Source of the DNA: Acidiphilium sp.
Lineage (GTDB): Bacteria > Pseudomonadota > Alphaproteobacteria > Acetobacterales > Acetobacteraceae
Length of the DNA: 64,000 bases
Assembly: GCA_028688905.1 (NCBI GenBank)
Contig: JAQTXH010000001.1
Location: 1,097,770-1,161,769, forward strand
Reading direction: 5' to 3'
Shown: positions 52,530-61,591 of the stretch, piece by piece
How positions within the stretch are numbered: the first letter of the stretch is position 1
Layout of the letters: each line of letters begins with the position of its first letter
The notes under the pieces: model-generated
The model's database searches: none
What the model was told of the DNA's origin: nothing
Seen by the model: the letters and a program-made list of their open reading frames with translations, nothing else
Translations under genes and position numbers: made by a program

Positions 52530-52900
52530 GACTATGGCTGTGACATCGCCGACGTCGGCGGGTGTCAATTCGCAAGCGTGGACCTCGTGGGTATCGGCAT
52601 CAATTTCCAGGTCAGAAGCTTTGCCATTGGGCGCAAGGCGAGAGCGATGTGCCGTTTCGGCCAGCGCCGACCCGCCCGAACCCGGCGCTTCTGATCCAGC
52701 CATTCACCCTCGCCGTAGATCTTGAGGCCCGTACTGTCGATCAGCGGATGGGTCGGTTTGTCCCGCTTCATCGTCTGCGGCAGAATAGTCAAGCGCGCCC
52801 TCGGTCTGGCATAACGCAAGGTACAAAACCAGGCGGAGCGCCAAGCCAGTTTCGATCGCCAGATCGGACTAGACCCACTGGCCCCCCGATCTGTTCGCAT
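52530..52900 (-). pseudogene. IS5-family transposase remnant
   Basis: Fragments of an IS5-type transposase appear in different minus-strand frames: HPLIDSTGLKIYGEGEWLDQ in one and IDADTHEVHACELTPADVGD in another, with the order expected for the catalytic region. Frameshifts and loss of both ends show it is dead. It occupies most of the 860-bp gap between two TonB-receptor genes; no terminal repeats were found. Confidence 0.75.
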
Positions 52901-53053
52901 CGGTGCGTGCCCTGCTGCAACAGAACGTTCATGCACAAGACATCCCTAACTCTGTAACAAAACACCGCACGTTCCGGGAACTCGGTCGGAGCCTGATCAT
53001 CGATGGTGACGGCTATCGACAGAACTCCCACACACGATATCGGGGGATATAGG

Positions 53054-55369
53054 GTGATACGATTTTGGTTTCTGACCGGCACCGCATTGAGCGGCATGAT
53101 GCTGTTTGGTGCCATGGCCACAGCGTCCGCGCAGGTGGTGACGATTCCGGGCAACACCACGCCGGTTAAAATTAAAGGCGTCTCGAAATCCGCGTCGAAG
53201 ATTGAGCACTCGACGATCCCACAAAAAGCGACCTACAGCGAAAGCACGATCGGCAAGCGCCGGATTGAAACCGCCTCGCCCGCCGCCAACGCCCAAACCT
53301 TGTTGAACCAGTTGCCTTCGATCGTCGCCACTAGTTCCGGCCCGAACGGCATGCGCACCAATATCCAGTTCCGTGCGTTCAATGACGGGCAATTTTCCGA
53401 AACCTTCGATGGTGTCGCCCTGAACGATCTGTTCAATGCGGGCGTGGTCAATGCGGCATCGGCGCGCAACAACACCCTGATCACCCTCGATGATTTCCAG
53501 CAGGTGAAAATCTATCGCGGCGTCAACAACCCGGCGGTGAACTCATACAACTCGCTCGGCGGCACGATCAATTACGTGCCGCGCGAAGCAAGCGCAACCG
53601 CGAACGGACAGGCCGGCATCAGCTACGGCAGCTTCAACTCGTTCGGCTACCATGTGCGGCTGAACACCGGCGATGTCGGCGGTGTGCGCCAGCTGTTCTC
53701 GTTTCATCGCGACATAAGCGATTCCTGGCTGCAAAACGGCAAGGATCAGAACAATAACTTCTATTATACGTTCAACGCACCAACCTTTGGCGGCACCGGC
53801 AAGGTCTATGGCTATTTCATCTACAACCACAATCTCGGCGAAACTCCGCACACCGTGCCGCTCGCGTTGGTCGAACAGTACGGGACAAAATACCAATTCC
53901 CGCTGAACGATACCTATTCGCATAATATTGACACGAATTATCTGGCGGTGTTGGGCGCATCCCAGAATTTCACGCCAAATTTGAGCGGCGACCTCAAATT
54001 CTTTTTTGGTGCCGATGACTACGTGCGAACCTCGTTCAGTAACCCTTATCTGTTGCAGGGCCCCGGCATTCCCTATCAGTTGCCGAACGCCCCAGCCAGC
54101 TACAAATACTCACCCTATCCCGGCCAGACGTCCTATGATCCACTCGCCACGTTTGGTTCCTATGCGACGGGTTCGCAATATCACTATTATGGCTATTACG
54201 GCGATGAGGTCGGGATTCAGCCGCAATTCACCGCCGATCTGCCGTATAATACCATTGTATTCGGCGGCAACCTGACATCGGGCCACCTTCATTCGCGCGA
54301 ATACTGGTATGGTACCCAGCCGGTGCCGATCATTCCGGGTTACAACAACGCCTGGAACGAGCACGATCTACGCACTTTGGCCTCGGTCTATATCCAGGAC
54401 AAAATCAGCCTGCTCGATGACCGGCTGACCATCACACCCGGCGTGAAATACCTCAACGCAATCACCAAGGATCATGATGCCACCGGCTTCTATTATCCGA
54501 TTTCAGGCAGCGTGTCGGATCAGGAGCATTTTACCTCGCCGACGATCGGGGCGAGTTTTGCGTTCACCCCCCACATTGCGGCCTACGCCGCCTTTGGCGA
54601 GAACATCAAATTCCCCGACATCAGCGCCTATTACGGCAATATCGGCATCACCGATGCGGCGGGACAGCCGATCGTGCAGCCGCTTTCGATAAAACCGGAA
54701 TACGTGAAGGACTATGAGGCGGGCTTGCGCTATACGCGGGGCGGGCTGACCGCGGCGGTCGATTATTATCGCGAGAATTTCACCAACACGTTCATCAACT
54801 CGACGAGCGCGGTGACCGGTGCGTCCACGACGACCAACGGCGGAAGTTCGCGGTATGATGGCGAGGAATTGCAAGTGCTCGACCATGCCGGGCGGATCGC
54901 CGGTCTGATTGGCGACTGGAGCGCCTATTTCAATTACGCCCACAACAACGCAAACTTCCTGAGTTCGTTCTCCTCGGTTTATGCCGGCACGGTGCAAGCG
55001 GGCCAGCCGCTCGCCAATGTGCCGCAAAACCTGCTCAGCGGCGGTGCGACCTGGACCCATGACGGCTGGATGATCGATGGCAATGCGCAGTATGTCGGGA
55101 TCGAATATCTCCAGCAGGGCTTGGCCGGAACGCCGACTAGCCTGAAAAGCCCGCCCTATTTCCTGCTCAATGTCGCTATTCAAAAAACAATTCCACTGCA
55201 TCTCGGCCGGGTGCGCGCGCTGCGGGTCGCGTTCAACGTCGATAATCTGCTCGGACGGCAATACTACACAACCGACAAGGTCTATCAGGACAACAACGGC
55301 AATAATTACCAGTCGGTGCTGCTCGGCACGCCGCGCGCGTTCTACCTCAGCCTGACCGCGTTGTTCTGA
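53054..55369 (+). CDS. TonB-dependent outer-membrane receptor (operon with TonB and phosphoesterase)
   Basis: 771 aa. The signal peptide starts at GTG 53054 (MIRFWFLTGTALSGMMLFGA; cleavage near ASA/Q). The plug domain (about 55-190) contains ASPAANAQTLLNQLPSIVAT, FRAFNDGQFSETFDGVALND and YRGVNNPAVNSYNSLGGTI. The barrel ends with FYLSLTALF, terminal Phe. GGGGGATATAGG precedes the GTG; the open frame back to 53003 lacks signal-peptide character. The TonB gene begins 3 bp after the stop and a phosphoesterase follows, so this looks like a self-contained uptake operon. Confidence 0.93.
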   Translation: MIRFWFLTGTALSGMMLFGAMATASAQVVTIPGNTTPVKIKGVSKSASKIEHSTIPQKATYSESTIGKRRIETASPAANAQTLLNQLPSIVATSSGPNGMRTNIQFRAFNDGQFSETFDGVALNDLFNAGVVNAASARNNTLITLDDFQQVKIYRGVNNPAVNSYNSLGGTINYVPREASATANGQAGISYGSFNSFGYHVRLNTGDVGGVRQLFSFHRDISDSWLQNGKDQNNNFYYTFNAPTFGGTGKVYGYFIYNHNLGETPHTVPLALVEQYGTKYQFPLNDTYSHNIDTNYLAVLGASQNFTPNLSGDLKFFFGADDYVRTSFSNPYLLQGPGIPYQLPNAPASYKYSPYPGQTSYDPLATFGSYATGSQYHYYGYYGDEVGIQPQFTADLPYNTIVFGGNLTSGHLHSREYWYGTQPVPIIPGYNNAWNEHDLRTLASVYIQDKISLLDDRLTITPGVKYLNAITKDHDATGFYYPISGSVSDQEHFTSPTIGASFAFTPHIAAYAAFGENIKFPDISAYYGNIGITDAAGQPIVQPLSIKPEYVKDYEAGLRYTRGGLTAAVDYYRENFTNTFINSTSAVTGASTTTNGGSSRYDGEELQVLDHAGRIAGLIGDWSAYFNYAHNNANFLSSFSSVYAGTVQAGQPLANVPQNLLSGGATWTHDGWMIDGNAQYVGIEYLQQGLAGTPTSLKSPPYFLLNVAIQKTIPLHLGRVRALRVAFNVDNLLGRQYYTTDKVYQDNNGNNYQSVLLGTPRAFYLSLTALF

Positions 55370-55372
55370 TCG

Positions 55373-56116
55373 GTGGCGGGGGCGTCGCTCGATGCCATGA
55401 CCGGGCCGGGTGAAACCCGGTTCGGCTGGGCTTTGCTCTCGGCGCTCGCCATTGAGGTTCTCGCCATCATCGCGCTGGTCTGGGTGCCACCTCTACCCAA
55501 GCCGCATGAAATTAGGCCGGCGACCATGGCTATCCATTTGGTGCAACCGGCCAAGCCCCCGAAGTCGCCGCCGTTGCGGCCCCAGCCGGTGCAAGCGCCC
55601 CAACCCAAACCACCGCCGCCGTTGCCGGTTCTGCCAAAACCGCCGCCGCCGGTGCCTGACCATCCGCATATCCAGGTGCCGCGCCATCCGCCACCCAGGC
55701 CGGCGCGCCACGTGGCGATGCGGCCGGCGGTCCATCCCGCGCCGCCGCAGCCGACGGCCCCGCCGGTCGCGGCACCACCGTCCTCGCAAATCGCGCTGCC
55801 GTCGCCGAGTCCGGCGCAGATCCAATCGGCCGAAGCGCGCTATGTCGGGATCATCCGTGGGGTGATTCTTGGCAATCTGGTGGTGCCTGACGCCCTGCGC
55901 AATCTGGCCGCCAGCGGCAGGGCCACCGTGGCGTTCAAGGTGATGCCGGATGGGCAGATCGTGTGGGCCCGGGTCATCGCCGCGAGCGATTACCGCGCCG
56001 CCAATCGCGCCGCACTCGCCGCCGTGCGGGACTCGCATTTTCCGGCGTTCCTAGCCAGAATGCCCGGCCATCCCATCGTTTTCGAAATCCCGATCAATGT
56101 TTCGGGGGCCAATTAG
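55373..56116 (+). CDS. tonB: TonB energy-transducing protein
   Basis: 247 aa. One N-terminal membrane helix (WALLSALAIEVLAIIALVWV) is followed by a long Pro-rich spacer rich in Pro-Lys, Pro-Gln and Pro-His (about residues 55-150) that spans the periplasm, and a C-terminal TonB domain (RATVAFKVMPDGQIVWARVI, then AALAAVRDSHFPAF). It transfers force from an ExbBD motor to outer-membrane receptors. GTG 55373 is used; ATG 55397 is an alternative. It is placed between a receptor and a phosphoesterase, each within a few bases; ExbB and ExbD are encoded elsewhere in the window. Confidence 0.9.
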   Translation: MAGASLDAMTGPGETRFGWALLSALAIEVLAIIALVWVPPLPKPHEIRPATMAIHLVQPAKPPKSPPLRPQPVQAPQPKPPPPLPVLPKPPPPVPDHPHIQVPRHPPPRPARHVAMRPAVHPAPPQPTAPPVAAPPSSQIALPSPSPAQIQSAEARYVGIIRGVILGNLVVPDALRNLAASGRATVAFKVMPDGQIVWARVIAASDYRAANRAALAAVRDSHFPAFLARMPGHPIVFEIPINVSGAN

Positions 56117-58864
56117 ATGATCACACGCTTCACAGCCAGAATTGTCCGTTTGACGATGCTGGCCGCACTGGGCGGCTTGTGCGGTGCCTGGAGCGCGCCG
56201 CCAGCTGCGCCGGTTGCGATCACCGTAGCCAGTGCCCCCACATATGCCCATGAGCTGCCGACCGGCCGCATTGTCTCCCCGGTCGGCACCATTGTGGCGA
56301 CACCGAATTTTCCGACCGGTGTTGTAATCGTGGGGAATCGCATTGCGGTGTTGGCCAATGGTGCCACCCATGCGCAGTCGATCAGCCTGTACGATGCCAA
56401 AACGCTCGATCGGATCGACACCATCCGGGCATTTCCCAAACAAGCGCCGCAATCCGCCAAATCGGGCGATCTCCTGGTCGATCACCAGGATTTTTTCCAG
56501 GGCCTGGCGGCCAGCGGACAGAACATGCTTTACGCGGCGGGTGGGGCATCGGATGATGTTCTGGCGATCGCGCTGGAGGATCATACCGCGCAAGTGGTCC
56601 ATCGCTATCCTCTGGCGTGGCAGTCCTTCCCAAGGACGCAATACCCCTATGTCTATCAGGGCACCCACCATCGCGATGTCCGCAAGCCGAGCGGATCGAA
56701 ACCAGGGCATCCCGCCGGGCAGCGGTATTTTTATCCCTCAGCGATCGCGGTCTCGCCACACTATCTCTTCGCGACCGGATTGCTCGCCAACAGCTTGGCG
56801 CGGATCGACATCAAGACCGGACGGACCCGCTACCTCAACGTCGGTGCCTACCCGAACGCACTCGCGTTCGTCGATCATGATCGAGTGCTCGCGGTGTCGC
56901 TGTGGGGCGACAACGCGGTGGCGCTGGTCGATCCAGTGACCCTGAAACAGATCGGAACCGTCGAACTCGGTCCGCACCTGAGCGCCACATCGATCGAGGC
57001 CGGGTTGCACCCGATCGCGCTCGCCGCGCGGCGGAATACACCGCATCTCTATATCGCCCTCGCCAACGGCGATCAGATCGTCGAGGTCAATACCGCGACC
57101 CGGCAGGTGATGCGGCGGTTTTTGGTGCTTCCCTATCCCAATGCCGCATCGGGTTCCTACCCGGACGGGCTGGCACTCCGGGGGCGCCGCCTGTTTGTAG
57201 CCAACGCCGGCAACGACGATATCCTGACAATCGACACAAAAACCGGAATCCAATTGGGCCTGACCCCGACCGGCTGGTACCCGACCGCGCTCACCGTCAG
57301 CCATGATGCAATCTATGCCGTTGCCGCGAAGGGCCTCGGCTCCGGACCGAATCTTGCGCATCAATGGGTCGGCGACATGATGCACGGGCTACTCCAGGAA
57401 ATCGCCCGTCATCCGACCCCGGACGATCGCGCGGCATGGACCGCGGCTGCCTTGGGCGACGATCGGTTCCTGCCTGCCCAGCGTGATGCATTGGCCGCGC
57501 GGAATGCAAAGCTGACGAAAATGCTGCGCCGCAAGATCAAGACCGTCGTGCTCATCCTCCGCGAGAACAAGACGTTCGACGAGGAATTCGGCCGGTATCC
57601 CGATCTCGGTCATTGGGCCGAACCACGTCTCGATCTCTATGACGCCCAGGAATTGCCCAATCTGTACGATCTCGCCCATCAAGGTGCGCTGTTCACCAAT
57701 TTCGATGCCGATGGCGAGGTGACCGCGCAAGGCCATCAATGGACGACCGCAGCCAGCGATTCCGATTTCGTGCAGCGCACCTGGGGTCAATATTATTCCA
57801 ATCGTGGCCTGCAAGGAAACCCCGGCTGGACCCAACCGCTTGCGCGCCCGGCAAAAAATGCCGACCCTGACAACCCGTTTTCCGACGCAATCGATCTTGC
57901 AAAACTGAAACGTCCCGCGACCAATCCGTGGATTTCCTACCCGAACGGTCGCTTTCTGTTCGACGATCTGGCGCGCCACCATGTCGATTTCGAAAACTTC
58001 GGCGAATTCATCGCCCGTGATCGCGCCGGAATCGTGCGGCCCGACATCATCGCGAATACCGATGCAGGCTATCCCGGATGGGACCGCATGCTGCTCGATA
58101 CCACCCGTGCCAAGGTGGTGACACGCTGGATTGCATCCCACCGCACCGATCTGCCCCGGTTCATCTACGTCTGGCTACCCGATGATCATACCGCCGGGCG
58201 CAACCCGTGCTACTATACTCCCGATTATTACGTCGCGAACAATGACCGTGCGACCGGCGAGGTCATCGCCGCCCTGTCACACACGCCCGCCTGGCGCCAT
58301 ATGGCCGTGTTCGTGACCGAAGACGACGCCCAATCGGGGGCGGATCATATCAACGCCCACCGGACCGTTCTGGTTGCCTACGGTCCCTGGGTGAAGCCGG
58401 GCGTGATCGAGACCCATCATTATTCCCAGGTGGACATGATGCGCACGATCGAGGCAGTGCTCGGGGTACCGCCCTTGTCGCAATGGGACCAGAACGCCCG
58501 AGTGATCGGCGGCATCTGGGCGGATCATCCCGATGATGCGGCGTTCATGCCGAAACCGATCAAAATTGCGGAGGCGATCAACCCCGGCACCTGCCCTTTG
58601 ATCAGGACGCTGCGCCGCGATGCCGGCCAAACCGGTCATCTGCTGACCCCGGCATTCGTGGCGGCTCATGATAAGGCCACTGAACGGACACCGGCCAACC
58701 AATACACCCCGACGTCGTTGCTGAAAGTACCGGGGGCCGAGCAGATGCGCCAGGAATGGATCGCTTCGAAAGGCGGTGCCAGTTACCGGCGCGTCATGGT
58801 GTATCTCGCCCGCTACGCTGCACAACATCGCGCCCCTTTGGCAGCGTTCCAGGCCAATGACTGA
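56117..58864 (+). CDS. Secreted YncE-like beta-propeller / phosphoesterase bifunctional protein
   Basis: 915 aa; starts immediately after the tonB stop. A signal peptide (LTMLAALGGLCGAWS) is followed by a YncE-type propeller (about residues 40-450; TGVVIVGNRIAVLANGATHA, RGRRLFVANAGNDDILTIDT). The PF04185 phosphoesterase domain begins near 475 with TVVLILRENKTFDEEFGRYP and includes VTAQGHQWTTAASDSDF and VFVTEDDAQSGADHINAHR, likely metal ligands. It shares this layout with 30734-33589. Co-transcription with a TonB receptor suggests that it releases the receptor's ligand or its product is imported. Confidence 0.9.
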   Translation: MITRFTARIVRLTMLAALGGLCGAWSAPPAAPVAITVASAPTYAHELPTGRIVSPVGTIVATPNFPTGVVIVGNRIAVLANGATHAQSISLYDAKTLDRIDTIRAFPKQAPQSAKSGDLLVDHQDFFQGLAASGQNMLYAAGGASDDVLAIALEDHTAQVVHRYPLAWQSFPRTQYPYVYQGTHHRDVRKPSGSKPGHPAGQRYFYPSAIAVSPHYLFATGLLANSLARIDIKTGRTRYLNVGAYPNALAFVDHDRVLAVSLWGDNAVALVDPVTLKQIGTVELGPHLSATSIEAGLHPIALAARRNTPHLYIALANGDQIVEVNTATRQVMRRFLVLPYPNAASGSYPDGLALRGRRLFVANAGNDDILTIDTKTGIQLGLTPTGWYPTALTVSHDAIYAVAAKGLGSGPNLAHQWVGDMMHGLLQEIARHPTPDDRAAWTAAALGDDRFLPAQRDALAARNAKLTKMLRRKIKTVVLILRENKTFDEEFGRYPDLGHWAEPRLDLYDAQELPNLYDLAHQGALFTNFDADGEVTAQGHQWTTAASDSDFVQRTWGQYYSNRGLQGNPGWTQPLARPAKNADPDNPFSDAIDLAKLKRPATNPWISYPNGRFLFDDLARHHVDFENFGEFIARDRAGIVRPDIIANTDAGYPGWDRMLLDTTRAKVVTRWIASHRTDLPRFIYVWLPDDHTAGRNPCYYTPDYYVANNDRATGEVIAALSHTPAWRHMAVFVTEDDAQSGADHINAHRTVLVAYGPWVKPGVIETHHYSQVDMMRTIEAVLGVPPLSQWDQNARVIGGIWADHPDDAAFMPKPIKIAEAINPGTCPLIRTLRRDAGQTGHLLTPAFVAAHDKATERTPANQYTPTSLLKVPGAEQMRQEWIASKGGASYRRVMVYLARYAAQHRAPLAAFQAND

Positions 58865-58982
58865 GATCGGCTCTCGCGATCATGCGATCGATGAAAGGGC
58901 AACGGAGGGGCTGCGTGCGAAACAACCGAAACAACGACGAATACCAACGGCCATTCCTTAGGGCTGTTAGAGCTTGTTCGGA

Positions 58983-59263
58983 TCAGGTTGAAACGACGTA
59001 GCCTGCGGCGGTCAGGTTGCTTGCGCACTCGGTTGGTTTAAACTCATTGAGCAAGCTGCCGATCCGGGTCCAGGTTGCTTCTACTGTCCTCTCAGCGGCT
59101 TTACGGAGCAGCGTCTTCAGCTTGGAGAACACTTGCTCGATCGGGTTGAGATCGGGACTGTCAAGCGGCAGCAGAAACAGTTTGGCACCGACGGCTCGGA
59201 TGGCGGCGCGAACTGAGATTGTCCATCGCCACGACATCACCTGGCTTCAACGTCGGCACCAAG
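58983..59263 (-). pseudogene. IS630-family transposase remnant (C-terminal part)
   Basis: The C-terminal end of an IS630-type transposase, with AKLFLLPLDSPDLNPIEQVF and KLKTLLRKAAERTVEATWTR, preceded in another frame by TLKPGDVVAMDNLSS. The DDE motif is split by the frameshift and the N-terminal half is absent. Confidence 0.85.
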
Positions 59264-59463
59264 GTTTACGTGACCCAAGCCAAGAAACGGAACGTGCTCT
59301 AACGGCCAGTTCATGTAAGGGTGGGAAGCGGCGTTGTTGGTGTGGGCGGCCCTACGGCATCGTGCGGGCCAAGATAGGGTTGACCTACCTACGTGTAGCT
59401 GCGCGACATCAGAAGGCCGTGCGCAAAATTCGTGACACTCGTCGTGACCCCGTGTCACCGGTA

Positions 59464-59661
59464 TCAGCCTGATGCGGTAATTACCTGCCCGGTGATCCAT
59501 CGGGCAGCGTCAGAGGCCAGAAAGCCAGCAACTTCGGCGACTTCCTCCGGTGTGCCGAGACGGCCAAGTTGCACACCATTCTCGACCTTCCGGTCCCAAG
59601 CGGGAAGTCCTTTGACCCACGATTTCGCACGCCGGGTCCAAATTGAACCCAATTTCGGCAA
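59464..59661 (-). pseudogene. C-terminal fragment of a short-chain dehydrogenase (SDR) gene
   Basis: About 65 codons matching the end of SDR enzymes: [20 protein letters not shown] and [13 protein letters not shown]. The Rossmann fold, catalytic Tyr-x3-Lys and start are missing, so it is a remnant. It lies between the IS630 remnant and tRNA-Glu. Confidence 0.75.
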
Positions 59662-59710
59662 GTTGTTATGATATCAGGGTAAATTCTTCACGTAACCATT
59701 TGAATTTACT

Positions 59711-59786
59711 TGGTATCCCGTACCGGATTCGAACCGGTGTTGCCGCCGTGAGAGGGCAGCGTCCTAGGCCTCTAGACGAACGGGAC
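59711..59786 (-). tRNA. tRNA-Glu (anticodon CTC)
   Basis: 76 nt with encoded CCA. The acceptor stem GTCCCGT/ACGGGAT, the D-arm with CGTCTAGAGGCCTAGGACG, anticodon loop CTCTCAC (CTC), and T-arm CCGGTTCGAATCCGG are all present. It reads GAG codons. It sits at the edge of a patch of gene remnants. Confidence 0.95.
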
Positions 59787-59821
59787 TTCGAGTCCCTCGG
59801 TAGCGGAGCGGGATTGTCGGG

Positions 59822-61591
59822 TCAAGCGGGGGCGGCGTCTTGCAGGATCAGGCTGGTGGTGGTTCTGCCGTTCCAGCGTTCGGCGCGGATATGGCCGGCG
59901 AGGTGCAGCGGGGCACCACCTTGGGCGAGCAGAGCAGTGGTCAGGGCATCGTCCTTGGCGCGGAACAGCATGGCTTTCAGCCGCCCGCCACTCTCGCCGT
60001 CGACGTAGGCGCGGATGGTGGTTTCGGTGCGGCCGATGCGGTCGGCTTTCACCACGCGGGCGTGGGGAATTAGAAATGCCGGCTCCTGGTTGGCGGCACC
60101 GAAGGGGCCAAGGCGGGCAATCTGACCGGCGAGGGAATCTGTGGCCCCGACGACCGCTATGGAACCGTCGAGCACAAGGTCGACGGCGCAGGGCAGCAGC
60201 GAGGCCGCAGCGAGGCGCTCGCTGAGAAAGTCTCGCAGCGCGTCGAGCTTCGCGGCGTCAAGGGTGAATCCCGCCGCCATAGCGTGACCGCCGCCCTTGA
60301 TCAACAGGCCGGCGTCGCGTGCCGCGATGATCGCACTGCCGAGATCGATGCCGGTGATCGAGCGGCCAGAGCCAACCGCGCGCCCCTGGCTGATGCCGGC
60401 CACCAGGGCGGGGCGGTTGAATGCTTCCTTGATCCGGCCCGCAACGATGCCGACGACACCGGGATGCCAGTCGGCACCGCTCACCAGTGCCACCGCCGCC
60501 CCCGCCGCGAATTGCGCTTCGGCAGAGTGCATCGCTTCGTCAAGCAACCCGGCCTCGACCGCCTGACGCTGGCAATTGATGTCATCGAGACGTTTAGCGA
60601 TATCCATGGCGTACGCGGGATCTTCGGCAAGCAGGGCGCGCAGGCCGAGATCAGCCTGATCGATCCGGCCGGCGGCGTTGATGCGGGGGCCGATGGCGAA
60701 ACCGCAAGTCATCGCATCGGGTGGTTCGCTGACCCCCGCGACATCGAGCAGCGCCGCAATGCCAGGCCGGGCGCGACGTGCCATCACTTTCAACCCTTGG
60801 GCGACGAGGGCGCGATTCAGCCCGGTCAGCGGCATGACATCGCACACCGTGGCCAGAGCGACGAGGTCGAGCATGGAGAGCAGATCGATCTCGGCGCGGT
60901 TGGTGAAAAAACCGCGTTTGCGCAGGGTGCGCTGGGTCGCGATCAGGGTGAGGAAGGCAATTGTCGCGGCACAGCTGAAATTCAGGCCGGAGTGATCGTC
61001 GAGCCGGTTGGGATTGACCGTCGCCACGATGTCGGGTGGCCGGCCTTCGGGCTTGTGGTGATCGAGCACGATTGCGTCGGCCACGCCGTGCAGCGCCGCC
61101 AGGGCCTCGTGCGCCGCCGTTCCGCAATCGACGCAGATGATCAGGCTGGCCCCTTGGGCGGCAAGAGCGCGCAGGGCTATCGCATTGGGACCGTAACCTT
61201 CGCGGATGCGGTCCGGCACGTAGTTAATGGTCCGCATGCCCAGGGCACCGAGGCCCAGCGCCATCAGCGCGCCGCTACAGGCTCCATCGACGTCGTAATC
61301 GCCAAAAATCGCCACAGTTTCGCAGCCCTGTGCGGCGTCGGCGAGGCGCGCGGCCGCGGCGTCCATGTCGATCAGCAACGATGGATCGGGCAAATAGGCG
61401 CGCAGTGTCGGGTCGAGAAAATCCGCCGCCTGCTCCACCGCAACTCCGCGTGCGGCGAGCAACCGGCCAATCAGATCGGGTACCGCGATCCGCTGAGCGA
61501 TTGCCTGGGCCAGCCGCTCTTCTGCCGGACGCCAAACCCAGCGGCGGCCAGTGAGGCTGCGTTCGACACCCAGCGCAGCGGGTCCGGTCAG
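59822..61591 (-). CDS. recJ: Single-stranded-DNA-specific exonuclease RecJ
   Basis: 589-aa 5'-3' exonuclease of the DHH family acting in recombination and repair. Motifs: AIFGDYDVDGACSGAL, CVDCGTAAHEAL, VLDHHKPEGRPP (DHH), and the DHHA1 domain with GSGRSITGIDLGSAI and IKGGGHAMAAGFTLD. The conserved N-terminus ERSLTGRRWVWRPAEERLA lies upstream of the first ATG/GTG/TTG (TTG 61462). A CTG at 61591 is in frame, overlaps the glpX stop as CTGA like a coupled start, and gives the expected length, so I use it. The shorter TTG start would cut off conserved residues. Confidence 0.88.
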   Translation of the reverse strand: MTGPAALGVERSLTGRRWVWRPAEERLAQAIAQRIAVPDLIGRLLAARGVAVEQAADFLDPTLRAYLPDPSLLIDMDAAAARLADAAQGCETVAIFGDYDVDGACSGALMALGLGALGMRTINYVPDRIREGYGPNAIALRALAAQGASLIICVDCGTAAHEALAALHGVADAIVLDHHKPEGRPPDIVATVNPNRLDDHSGLNFSCAATIAFLTLIATQRTLRKRGFFTNRAEIDLLSMLDLVALATVCDVMPLTGLNRALVAQGLKVMARRARPGIAALLDVAGVSEPPDAMTCGFAIGPRINAAGRIDQADLGLRALLAEDPAYAMDIAKRLDDINCQRQAVEAGLLDEAMHSAEAQFAAGAAVALVSGADWHPGVVGIVAGRIKEAFNRPALVAGISQGRAVGSGRSITGIDLGSAIIAARDAGLLIKGGGHAMAAGFTLDAAKLDALRDFLSERLAAASLLPCAVDLVLDGSIAVVGATDSLAGQIARLGPFGAANQEPAFLIPHARVVKADRIGRTETTIRAYVDGESGGRLKAMLFRAKDDALTTALLAQGGAPLHLAGHIRAERWNGRTTTSLILQDAAPA

